Source of the DNA: Neobacillus bataviensis
GTDB lineage: Bacteria > Bacillota > Bacilli > Bacillales_B > DSM-18226
Length of the DNA stretch: 64,000 nucleotides
Assembly (NCBI RefSeq): GCF_019969725.1
Contig: NZ_JAHXYW010000001.1
Coordinates: 248,001-312,000 of the forward strand
Reading direction: 5' to 3'
The translations under genes and the position numbers were made by a program. Positions 44,312-52,048 of the stretch are shown piece after piece (position 1 is the first letter of the stretch; each line of letters opens with the position of its first letter). A model generated the notes under the pieces. It did no database searches. It was not told the origin of the DNA and saw nothing but the letters and a program-made list of their open reading frames with translations.

Positions 44312-45079
44312 TTAATCCAACAAATCCGGCTGCTCTTTCACAATCCGGTTCCATAATGGCTGGAATTGGAACCAGCCTGCTTCATCCGTTCCGACTGTTT
44401 CATAGGTAACAGCCGCATTTTCATCATCAATGACGATTGGTGATCCTACCGACTCTGCAAGTATTTGAGCCTGGCACGACCGTTCCATTGTAATAAACCA
44501 CCATGCCGCTTCATCTACAGATTTTCCAACTGTCAATAGACCATGATTTCTTAAAATACATGCCTTTCGATTTCCTAAAGCTTTTCCAATCCGCCGGCCT
44601 TCCTCAATATCCAAAACGACACCGGTGAAATCATCGAATAAAGAATGATCATTATAAAATGCACAGGCGTCTTGGGTAATCGGATCAAGGAGTCTTCCAA
44701 GAGAAGACCATGATTTGCCGTAAACCGAATGGGCATGAGCAGCGGCTATGACGTCAGGTCGAGCCGCATGAACTTGAGAATGGATGGCAAATGCTGCACG
44801 ATTAACAGGATAATTTCCTTCGACGACCACACCATCATGATTACATAGAATTAAGTCGGAGGCCTTGATCTGACTAAAATGCATCCCGAATGGATTTACC
44901 CAGAAGTGATCCTTCCGCTCAGGATCGCGTGCTGTAATATGTCCGGCGACCCCTTCATCGAAGCCAAATTTAGAGAATAAGCGGAAAGAGGCGGCTAATT
45001 TTTGTTTTAAATGCTGTCTTTCCTCTTCAATTGATGAGAAAACTGGCGGCTTATAGCTCAACGTCATTTTTGTGGACAT
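44312..45079 (-). CDS. Class II aldolase/adducin-family protein
   Basis: A 255-residue member of the zinc-dependent class II aldolase/adducin family. Zinc-binding His residues are seen in AAHAHSVYG and the later RNHGLLTVG. These proteins perform retro-aldol or decarboxylation steps, or act as non-catalytic folds. Variants close to adducin lack known substrate. AAAGGGTGA precedes the ATG. It is the first gene of the operon that runs to 38479 and follows a hairpin terminator. Confidence 0.82.
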   Translation of the reverse strand: MSTKMTLSYKPPVFSSIEEERQHLKQKLAASFRLFSKFGFDEGVAGHITARDPERKDHFWVNPFGMHFSQIKASDLILCNHDGVVVEGNYPVNRAAFAIHSQVHAARPDVIAAAHAHSVYGKSWSSLGRLLDPITQDACAFYNDHSLFDDFTGVVLDIEEGRRIGKALGNRKACILRNHGLLTVGKSVDEAAWWFITMERSCQAQILAESVGSPIVIDDENAAVTYETVGTDEAGWFQFQPLWNRIVKEQPDLLD

Positions 45080-45109
45080 ACTATCACCCTTTAATAATTG
45101 ATAGAAATA

Positions 45110-45147
45110 AACCCAGCATTATGAAGAAATCCATTAAATGCCGGGTT
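45110..45147. terminator. Terminator between the MaoC operon and the aldolase operon
   Basis: AACCCAGCATT (45110-45120) pairs with AATGCCGGGTT (45137-45147), one A-C mismatch on plus or G-T wobble on minus. The long T-run is on the plus side; the minus side is only T-rich. By position it should end the 48041-45176 operon. Confidence 0.55.
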
Positions 45148-45175
45148 TTTTAAATTTTCAATTCTGTTTATCTTG

Positions 45176-45577
45176 TTAGTATTGGTGATATACTACTTCA
45201 CCTTTTAAAACATCCTTGCCCTGACCGTTAACCGCTTGAACGGTAAAGCTAAGTTTATTTTCTTCCTTTTCCTTCAATACCGCTTTAAGGGTAATGACAT
45301 CGTTTAAAAATACCATGCCTTTAAAACGGATTGAATAATCTTCGATGAAGCCTTCCTCATAGTACTCGGTAAACAACTTTGCAAGGTTACCCATCGTCCA
45401 CATCCCGTGTGCAATGATGCCTGGCAATCCTGCCTTACTCGCTTCATCGTCAATCGTATGAATCGGGTTAAAATCCCCGGAAGCCCCTGAATATTTAATA
45501 AGGTCCATTCTTGAAACAGGTTCTAATTGAATCTCTTTTAACGATTCGCCAATTTGTAATTCAGTTAGTGTACTCAT
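45176..45577 (-). CDS. MaoC-family (R)-enoyl-CoA hydratase, catalytic-type subunit
   Basis: A 133-residue hotdog-fold protein. The segment SGDFNPIH matches the hydratase-2 motif GDxNPxH with its catalytic Asp and His, so it should hydrate a trans-2-enoyl-CoA. The start ATG overlaps the stop of the preceding gene by 4 nt (ATGA), so the two are translated together. It probably pairs with that neighbour to make an active heteromer. Confidence 0.88.
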   Translation of the reverse strand: MSTLTELQIGESLKEIQLEPVSRMDLIKYSGASGDFNPIHTIDDEASKAGLPGIIAHGMWTMGNLAKLFTEYYEEGFIEDYSIRFKGMVFLNDVITLKAVLKEKEENKLSFTVQAVNGQGKDVLKGEVVYHQY

Positions 45578-46023
45578 CGGGTCAACACCTTCCTAACAGC
45601 TTCAGAAATGACAACCGTGGAGGTTGAACTAAAAATGGTATTCCCTGCTGCATCATCGCCATAGCTTTCGAGAACGAGGAAGCCCATTTCACCAAAGTTA
45701 CCCTTTTTCTCAAAGTAGTTTTTTACTTTTGAATAACAGTAAACCTCTTCCCCCACTAATAAAGGACGGACATAATGAAAGGTTTGTTCTCCGTGAATTA
45801 AGCCTTTATTTGGAAGATTCAATCCTTCAATCACACCATAATCAAAAACCCTTGGGAATGTCGGCGGTGCAATATTCTTGCGGTATCTGGACTGTTCGCC
45901 AACTTCTTCATCAAAATAAATCGGATGAAGATCGCCGATAGACTCGGCAAATTTCTTAACAGCTCCTCTTTCAACAACATTTTTCACTTTGTTTGATTGC
46001 TTGCCAATTTGATCTTTAAACAA
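45574..46023 (-). CDS. MaoC-like N-terminal hotdog protein, likely non-catalytic partner
   Basis: A 149-residue hotdog-fold protein like the N-terminal half of two-domain MaoC hydratases. The region corresponding to GDxNPxH reads GDLHPIY, so the catalytic His (and the Asn) is replaced. It most likely shapes the acyl-binding tunnel in a heteromer with the catalytic subunit encoded next. The start is TTG, 5 nt after GGTGAGG. Confidence 0.82.
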   Translation of the reverse strand: MFKDQIGKQSNKVKNVVERGAVKKFAESIGDLHPIYFDEEVGEQSRYRKNIAPPTFPRVFDYGVIEGLNLPNKGLIHGEQTFHYVRPLLVGEEVYCYSKVKNYFEKKGNFGEMGFLVLESYGDDAAGNTIFSSTSTVVISEAVRKVLTR

Positions 46024-46043
46024 TTCATCCTCACCTCACCTAA

Positions 46044-46808
46044 TTAACATTTTGGTCCGCCGGCTACATAGATGACTTGCCCATTTACAAATGAAGACTT
46101 TTCATCTGCAAAGAAAGCAACAGCATTAGCAATATCCTCAGGCTTACCGCTTCTTCCCACAGGAATATTCGATACGCTTGCCTGGATTAATTGCTCAAAG
46201 GAAATGCCAATTCTTGCAGCCGTTTCTTTTGTCATATCGGTTTCAATAAATCCAGGTGCAACAGAGTTCGCAGTAATTCCATATCTTCCAAGCTCAATTG
46301 CTAAGGTCTTAGTAAAGCCTTGCAAACCTGCTTTAGCAGCTGCGTAATTGGCTTGGCCGCGATTTCCAAGAGCTGAAGTAGAAGAGATATTAATAATGCG
46401 TCCATACTTTTGTTCTACCATATACTTCTGAGCTGCACGTGCTGCATTAAACGATCCTTTCAAATGTACATCCATAACCGTTTGCCAATCAGAGTCAGTC
46501 ATTTTGAACAACAGATTATCGCGGATAACACCGGCATTATTGACAAGAATATCGATCGAGCCGAATGTATCATGAACCTCTTTTGCAGCAGCTTCTACCT
46601 GCTCAGCATCGACAACGTTTGCCACCTTTGTATATACTTCATAGCCTTTTTCCCTTAATTCATTGGATGTCTCACTTAATGCCTCTTCGTTTAAATCAAT
46701 AATAGCAACCTTTGCCCCTTCGCTTGCAAAAAGCTCGACAATGCCTTTCCCGATTCCACGGCTTCCCCCTGTTACAAAAGCTACTCTTCCTGCGAATCTT
46801 CCAGCCAT
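46044..46808 (-). CDS. Short-chain dehydrogenase, FabG-like
   Basis: A 254-residue classical SDR with TGGSRGIGK, NNAGV, active-site Ser in ISSTSALG and YAAAKAG. It resembles 3-oxoacyl-ACP/CoA reductases. With the MaoC pair downstream and the acyl-CoA dehydrogenase upstream it should oxidise the 3-hydroxyacyl-CoA made by the hydratase, here acting in the catabolic sense. The ATG at 46808 follows GGGAGG at 7 nt. A longer frame by five codons is not supported. Confidence 0.92.
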   Translation of the reverse strand: MAGRFAGRVAFVTGGSRGIGKGIVELFASEGAKVAIIDLNEEALSETSNELREKGYEVYTKVANVVDAEQVEAAAKEVHDTFGSIDILVNNAGVIRDNLLFKMTDSDWQTVMDVHLKGSFNAARAAQKYMVEQKYGRIINISSTSALGNRGQANYAAAKAGLQGFTKTLAIELGRYGITANSVAPGFIETDMTKETAARIGISFEQLIQASVSNIPVGRSGKPEDIANAVAFFADEKSSFVNGQVIYVAGGPKC

Positions 46809-46862
46809 TTTTCTTCCTCCCAAAATAAAAATTTCTTTTTAGACAACGCTTTCAAAAAAGAA

Positions 46863-48041
46863 TTAAACGTGTTGACCAACTTTTGCATGACCTTTAATCA
46901 AGTTACGGGCAATGATCATACGCTGGATTTCATCAGTTCCATCGTAGATTCTCCAAAGTCTTGCTTCACGGTACCAGCGTTCAATTGGCAATTCTCTTGT
47001 ATAACCCATACCGCCATGAATTTGCAGAACTCGGTCTACCACTCTGTTCCCCATATTTGCTCCATATAATTTAGCCATAGATGCAAGATGGCGATTATCT
47101 TCTCCTTGGTCAAGGGTAAAGGCAGCATTTAGAACAAGCCAGCGAGCCGCTTCAATTTCAACGGCAGAATCAGCAATTTGCCATTGGATTGCCTGGCGCT
47201 CAGCGATCGGCTTGCCAAAGGTAATTCGTTCTTTGGAATAATCAATGGCCATTTGCAATAAGCGTTCAGCAGCCCCTACTGCTCTAGCACCAACGATCCA
47301 TCTTGCAAATCCAATCCATTCTAAACCAAGATTGTAGCCTTTATGCAATTCACCAAGAATATTTTCTTCAGGAACGCGCACATTATCAAAAACCAAGCCA
47401 GCTGGACCCCATTCTCCCATTGTATGTATATATTCAGATTTCCAGCCCATATCACGGTCGACAATAAAACAGGTTACACCTTCACGTCCACGTGTAGCTT
47501 GGTGTCTTTCTTTATCCGTAATGGCAATTGCCATAACGAAATCAGCTTCGTTTCCGCCGGTAATAAAGGTCTTTTCACCATTGAGAACCCATTCGCTTCC
47601 ATCTTTTACAGCCGTCATTTTAATGTTTTGCGTATCAGATCCTGCTCCTGGTTCGGTCATGGCAAAGCATGACTTCTTTTCACCATTGATTGTCGGGATG
47701 AGGTATTTTTTCTTTTGTTCTTCATTTGCATAGTAAAGAATATTATCAGCAGAACCGCCAAATGAAAACGGAACAAATGTCTTGGAAACTTCCATTAACA
47801 CAATCGCCATCATCATCTGACCTAAATCTGCACCGCCATATTGTTCAGGTGTGTTTATTCCCCAAAAACCTGCCTCTTTTGCCTTCAATTGTAATTCTTT
47901 TAATTTCCCTGGTGGCAGACTTGGTTTGCCTTCCCGCTCATTTCTAAGGACATCGTTTTCTAGTGGGATCAGTTCTTTTTCTACAAATCTTCTAATTGTT
48001 TTTTGCACCATTTTCTGTTCATCTGTCAGACGCAAATGCAT
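46863..48041 (-). CDS. Acyl-CoA dehydrogenase, YDGT subtype
   Basis: A 392-residue flavoprotein, first gene of the 48041-45176 operon. MTEPGAGSDT and NGEKTFITG are standard. The C-terminal motif reads IYDGTDEIQ, so Asp stands where the catalytic Glu of YEGT normally is. This may alter pKa or substrate choice, or mean a different residue acts as base. The ATG at 48041 follows GGAG at 8 nt. A 22-bp TetR-type palindrome lies 73 nt upstream, matching the one at 38287. Confidence 0.92.
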   Translation of the reverse strand: MHLRLTDEQKMVQKTIRRFVEKELIPLENDVLRNEREGKPSLPPGKLKELQLKAKEAGFWGINTPEQYGGADLGQMMMAIVLMEVSKTFVPFSFGGSADNILYYANEEQKKKYLIPTINGEKKSCFAMTEPGAGSDTQNIKMTAVKDGSEWVLNGEKTFITGGNEADFVMAIAITDKERHQATRGREGVTCFIVDRDMGWKSEYIHTMGEWGPAGLVFDNVRVPEENILGELHKGYNLGLEWIGFARWIVGARAVGAAERLLQMAIDYSKERITFGKPIAERQAIQWQIADSAVEIEAARWLVLNAAFTLDQGEDNRHLASMAKLYGANMGNRVVDRVLQIHGGMGYTRELPIERWYREARLWRIYDGTDEIQRMIIARNLIKGHAKVGQHV

Positions 48042-48113
48042 AATAATCACTCCATTCTTATTCTTGGAATCTAGTTTTTTACCATTAAAATTAATATGCA
48101 ATGATCAATCGGA

Positions 48114-48170
48114 ACATACCTACCGGTTGGTATGTAATTTAATTTTATTTCGAAATTTCAGAAAATACAA
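48114..48170 (-). promoter_or_regulatory. SigA-type promoter with TetR-type operator before the MaoC operon
   Basis: On the minus strand, -35 TTGTAT (48165-48170), a 17-nt spacer and -10 TAAAAT (48142-48147) are followed six bases later by a 22-bp palindrome (48114-48135) with 10 of 11 matched pairs, half sites ACATACC and GGTATGT. Spacing and sequence closely copy the site at 38287. Confidence 0.65.
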
Positions 48171-48294
48171 GTTTAATTTATATGAAATTTAATTTTTTTC
48201 TCTTTATTGACTATTTTATTGTATTTTTACAAATGATATATATGATATTCCTTCGTGAATATCCGTTTCAAATCCTAGGATGAGGTGATATTTG

Positions 48295-48447
48295 ATGAGC
48301 TACAAAGATCATTTAGATTCACGCTCAGAGCGAATTTGCCACAACAACACGAGACCGAAGTTTGCCAGATCACAGGTAAACGGCGAGACTCAATTGACGC
48401 AAAGTGCGATCATCTTAAGGAGCAATGCTAAAGCTCACCGCTGGTAA
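48295..48447 (+). CDS. ypzG: YpzG-family small protein
   Basis: A 50-residue basic hydrophilic protein starting MSYKDHLDSRSE and containing QVNGETQLTQ, which I recall as the hallmark of the Bacillus YpzG family. Function is unknown; similar small proteins are often sporulation-related. GAGGTG lies 8 nt before the ATG. It is divergent from the acyl-CoA dehydrogenase operon and followed by a hairpin terminator. Confidence 0.75.
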   Translation: MSYKDHLDSRSERICHNNTRPKFARSQVNGETQLTQSAIILRSNAKAHRW

Positions 48448-48471
48448 GAGCTTGGCAATGGAAACGAAATG

Positions 48472-48506
48472 GGCCTTTTCTCGATTAAAAAAATTGGGAA
48501 AAGGCC
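48472..48506 (+). terminator. Terminator after ypzG
   Basis: GGCCTTTTC (48472-48480) and GAAAAGGCC (48498-48506) form a perfect 9-bp stem with a 17-nt loop and a short T-rich tail. Confidence 0.7.
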
Positions 48507-48583
48507 TTTCATTATATTGATATTCTTAGCTATGAACGATAACATAAATGGAAGTTAAATAACATACAGGAGAGACAATTGCA

Positions 48584-49084
48584 ATGTTTGAAGAGTTTAA
48601 AATCAGAGATGCAGAAATAAACGATTTGCCGATTATTGTGGAAATTTACAACTCTACGATTCCCGGCAGAATGGTAACAGCTGACACAGAACCAGTAAGT
48701 GTGGAAAGCCGTATGAAATGGTTTGACGATCATTCCCCTGCTTTTCGTCCTTTATGGGTGGTTGAAAGTAATAGTAATATATGCGCCTGGGTAAGCTTTC
48801 AATCATTTTACGGCAGACCCGCCTATAATGCCACGGCTGAAGTTAGTATATACATTCATCAAGACTTTAGAGGAAAAAAACTTGGTAAATACTTAATTCA
48901 ACAAGCAATAGATGCTTGTCCAAAACTGAAAATCAAAACTCTGCTTGGATTTATTTTCGCCCATAATGAACCGAGTGTTAAATTATTCAACAGCTTTGGT
49001 TTTGAGAGATGGGCCCACCTTCCAAATGTAGCCGAACTGGATGGGGTGGAAAGAGATTTATTGATCCTCGGTAAAAGACTATAA
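48584..49084 (+). CDS. GNAT-family N-acetyltransferase, phosphinothricin-acetyltransferase-like
   Basis: A 166-residue GNAT protein close in layout to Pat/Bar and YwnH-type enzymes: RDAEINDLPIIVEIYN at the start, EVSIYIHQDFRGKKLGK as the acetyl-CoA loop (near residue 95), and a final NEPSVKLFNSFGFE segment. Such enzymes acetylate free amino groups of small molecules (methionine sulfoximine, phosphinothricin), which is an inference here. GGAGAG lies 9 nt before the ATG. It has no clear operon partner. Confidence 0.83.
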   Translation: MFEEFKIRDAEINDLPIIVEIYNSTIPGRMVTADTEPVSVESRMKWFDDHSPAFRPLWVVESNSNICAWVSFQSFYGRPAYNATAEVSIYIHQDFRGKKLGKYLIQQAIDACPKLKIKTLLGFIFAHNEPSVKLFNSFGFERWAHLPNVAELDGVERDLLILGKRL

Positions 49085-49240
49085 AAAGGTAACAATAGAA
49101 ATGGTACAGGAATTTGCTTTAAAATAGATTTCCATAATAGAAATATTCCAAAATACCTAATTTTCCTGTACTATATTATGTGAGAAAATAATTTCTTACA
49201 TTCTTGGAAAATAATTTCCTTGAAGGAATTGGAGAATTTC

Positions 49241-50896
49241 ATGGAGAAAAAAAAGCTAATTTTCCTCTATTGCATTTTAAGTATTATATGGATATACGGT
49301 ACAAATTATTTAATTAATCAGTTTGTGCCGTCTTCTTATATGAATTTTGCCGCAAGATTTAAAGAGGTCCTATACATCTTTGTCACTGGATGGTTCATCT
49401 ACTTTTTAATTGTGAAATCACAAGAATTAAATGCTTCAAAAGAAGACCAAAAGCGTCTTTCGACGTTAATCAATTCTATGGTTGATTTTGTAAACTTTAA
49501 GGATGGCGAAGGCAGATGGATTGAGGCCAATGAATTTGGATTACAATTATTTCAGCTTGAACACGTAGATTATCGGGGAAAAAAGGATTCAGAATTAGCG
49601 GAATACACCGAGTTCTATGCAGATGCGCTCAGATATTGCGAAATTTCGGATGAGGAAGCATGGAAAAATAAAGGAATAACCCGGATTGAAGAAGTCCTTC
49701 CTGTGCCAGATGGAACCATTAGAACCTTTGATACCATTAAAGTTCCTTTATTCCATCCTGATGGGAGCAGAGAAGGTTTAGTTATTATTGGTCGGGATAT
49801 TACTGAAAGAAAAAATATGGCAAGACAATTAGCCGAAAGTCAGCAGCAATATAAATCAATGTTTGAGTACAGTCCGGATATCGTATATATGTTTGACTTG
49901 GACGGAAACATAACTAATCTAAACCCTCACTTTGATGTTATAACCGGCTTCAAACGCGAAGAGATGATTGGTAAAAATATAAGGACTTTGTTGCCCCAAA
50001 AATATAAAAGGTATCTCAACCGATTTATTTCTTCTTTAGTTGATGATAGTAAGCCTATTATGTATGAACTGAAAATTCCACATGCGAATGGGAAAACACT
50101 AACAATACAAGCTACCTCACTCCCTATTGTTATTAATGGGAACATAACAGGAATCATTGGCTATGGCAGAGATGTGACGGCCTTAAGACAAACAGAGGAA
50201 CGTTTAAGAAGGACGGAGAAACTGTCGGTTGTTGGCGAGTTATCTGCGAGTGTTGCCCATGAAATACGGAATCCGCTCACCTCATTAAAGGGTTTTGTTC
50301 AGCTTTTACAAATGGAAGATCAGAAGCACCAATTCTATTATCAAATCATGTTAGATGAATTAAATCGGATTAACCACATTGTTGGTGAATTATTACTATT
50401 AGCCAAACCGCAGCTGTTGAAATACACAACTGCAGATATTCAAAAGCTTTTGAACGATGTTATTTCCTTATTAAGCACTGAGGCGAGTTTATATAATGTG
50501 CAAATTGAATCAATTTATCCGGAAAATGAAATCCTTATAGATTGCGACCCGAACCAGCTGAAACAATTATTTATTAATATTATTAAAAATGCGATTGAAG
50601 CCTCCATAAATGGCGGGAAAGTATCCATTATCCTGGAAAAGGCAGAAAACGAACAGGTAAAAATAGCTATCAAAGACAATGGTTGCGGAATTTCTAAAGA
50701 ACGTTTAGAAAAAATTGGCGAACCATTCTATTCTTCAAAAGAAAAAGGAACCGGTTTAGGTCTAACAGTCAGCTTTAAGATTGTTCAATCTCACAAAGGA
50801 ACAATCAGCTTTGAGAGTCAAAAAAATCAGGGAACGTCTGTAAACATTACACTTCCAATTAGACAGAGCCACAAAAAATCAGCCATTAATGCCTAA
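49241..50896 (+). CDS. Membrane sensor histidine kinase with two PAS domains (sporulation-kinase type)
   Basis: A 551-residue kinase. Two membrane segments (about 6-26 and 43-58) with a short outer loop are followed by two PAS domains (about 72-190 and 200-318), a HisKA domain with the phosphorylated His340 in SVAHEIRNPLTSLKG, and an ATPase domain with N box NIIKNAIEAS, G1 DNGCGIS and G2 GTGLGLTV. The H box is of the type found in sporulation kinases KinA-KinE. The ATG at 49241 follows GGAG at 6 nt. No response regulator gene is adjacent, which also fits a phosphorelay orphan kinase that feeds Spo0F. Confidence 0.88.
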   Translation: MEKKKLIFLYCILSIIWIYGTNYLINQFVPSSYMNFAARFKEVLYIFVTGWFIYFLIVKSQELNASKEDQKRLSTLINSMVDFVNFKDGEGRWIEANEFGLQLFQLEHVDYRGKKDSELAEYTEFYADALRYCEISDEEAWKNKGITRIEEVLPVPDGTIRTFDTIKVPLFHPDGSREGLVIIGRDITERKNMARQLAESQQQYKSMFEYSPDIVYMFDLDGNITNLNPHFDVITGFKREEMIGKNIRTLLPQKYKRYLNRFISSLVDDSKPIMYELKIPHANGKTLTIQATSLPIVINGNITGIIGYGRDVTALRQTEERLRRTEKLSVVGELSASVAHEIRNPLTSLKGFVQLLQMEDQKHQFYYQIMLDELNRINHIVGELLLLAKPQLLKYTTADIQKLLNDVISLLSTEASLYNVQIESIYPENEILIDCDPNQLKQLFINIIKNAIEASINGGKVSIILEKAENEQVKIAIKDNGCGISKERLEKIGEPFYSSKEKGTGLGLTVSFKIVQSHKGTISFESQKNQGTSVNITLPIRQSHKKSAINA

Positions 50897-50905
50897 GTTG
50901 AAGAT

Positions 50906-50935
50906 AGCTCACCTCATGGTGAGCTTTTATTTTTT
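50906..50935. terminator. Terminator shared by the kinase gene and the gerK operon
   Basis: AGCTCACC (50906-50913) and GGTGAGCT (50918-50925) form a perfect 8-bp stem with a TCAT loop, then a T-run on the plus side. The stop codon of the convergent germination gene lies in the loop. Confidence 0.85.
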
Positions 50936-52020
50936 TTCCTGTTTTTAAAAAAGGCAATTACCAGCAATAACGAAGGGATAATAATTTGCATTGGCCATGA
51001 CACATAGAAAGAAACGATTTGAAGCCCTTCTATAATATGCTCTGAAAAATTGGAGGCAATCATCATAGATGCAATCAAAATAATCAACCCAATAGGAAAG
51101 CCAAGCTTTTTCTGGTCTTTAAATTGAAAGATATCTGCTGCACCCGCCACGGCAGCATAGTAAAAAATTGCGATTTTAAAAAATCCGCCAATGACAAGAT
51201 ATAGCATAAATAATACATCCAGACGCTCAATAAAATTGGCTAATTCAATTTTGCCAATGGTCGTAAGGAGCGGGAAATTTGATCGAACAAATAGATCGCC
51301 TCCTAACGCTGCAATATTAATCACCGCGGTTATGGTAATATTAATTCCACTTAGCAGCATTCCTCCCATGCATGCCTTTCTCACTTTTTTTGGATCTTTC
51401 AAAAAAGGCAGAAACATTGTAAAGACAACCATTTCTCCAAAAGGAAATGTGAGCGTTTCTTTTACAAATGTCCTTAATACCGGTTTCCAGCCTTTATCAA
51501 AAATGGGCAGTAAATTCTCCAAATGGATTAAACCAGAAATAACGATTAGAACCATTCCACCAATCGCCATAAAATACACTACCAAAAAATAAAGCTCCCC
51601 CACCCTGGCAATCACTTCAAAACCTTTATGTATTGCATAAATAATGGTCAATATCATTAACGTATTAAGGATGAACATTGGTGTACTTGTATAAATAGTC
51701 GTTGTTAGCAATTCTCCAAAATCACGCAATACCCTTGAAGCAATATACATAAACCAAACTACATAAATTATTCCAATAAAGCGCCCTAACCATTTCCCGA
51801 CTATTTCTTGAATAAAGCTGGTAAGGGGCAGATCGGGATAATACAAAAATAAACGATAGTAAACCAAAAAAAGAAGTAACCCTGCGGACATGCCCATCAG
51901 AATTGCAATCCAGGCATCCTGGCCCGCTCCCGCTCCCATTCCGACTAATAAAGAACTGCCCATTTCAAAAAGGACCACTAATACGAACATTTGATATGTA
52001 TTTATTACGGCCTTCTCCAT
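50914..52020 (-). CDS. gerKB: Spore germination permease, GerKB-like
   Basis: A 368-residue membrane protein of the GerAB/GerKB family (APC superfamily fold, about 10 membrane segments) that forms the nutrient-binding subunit of a germinant receptor in the spore inner membrane. The start is ATG 28 nt after the gerKC gene end. The operon order A-C-B is that of gerK, which supports the name. It is probably expressed in the forespore, but I could not identify a clear sigma-G promoter. Confidence 0.87.
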   Translation of the reverse strand: MEKAVINTYQMFVLVVLFEMGSSLLVGMGAGAGQDAWIAILMGMSAGLLLFLVYYRLFLYYPDLPLTSFIQEIVGKWLGRFIGIIYVVWFMYIASRVLRDFGELLTTTIYTSTPMFILNTLMILTIIYAIHKGFEVIARVGELYFLVVYFMAIGGMVLIVISGLIHLENLLPIFDKGWKPVLRTFVKETLTFPFGEMVVFTMFLPFLKDPKKVRKACMGGMLLSGINITITAVINIAALGGDLFVRSNFPLLTTIGKIELANFIERLDVLFMLYLVIGGFFKIAIFYYAAVAGAADIFQFKDQKKLGFPIGLIILIASMMIASNFSEHIIEGLQIVSFYVSWPMQIIIPSLLLVIAFFKNRKKNKSSP

Positions 52021-52048
52021 GTCCTACACTTCCCAATCCACTAAGGGC

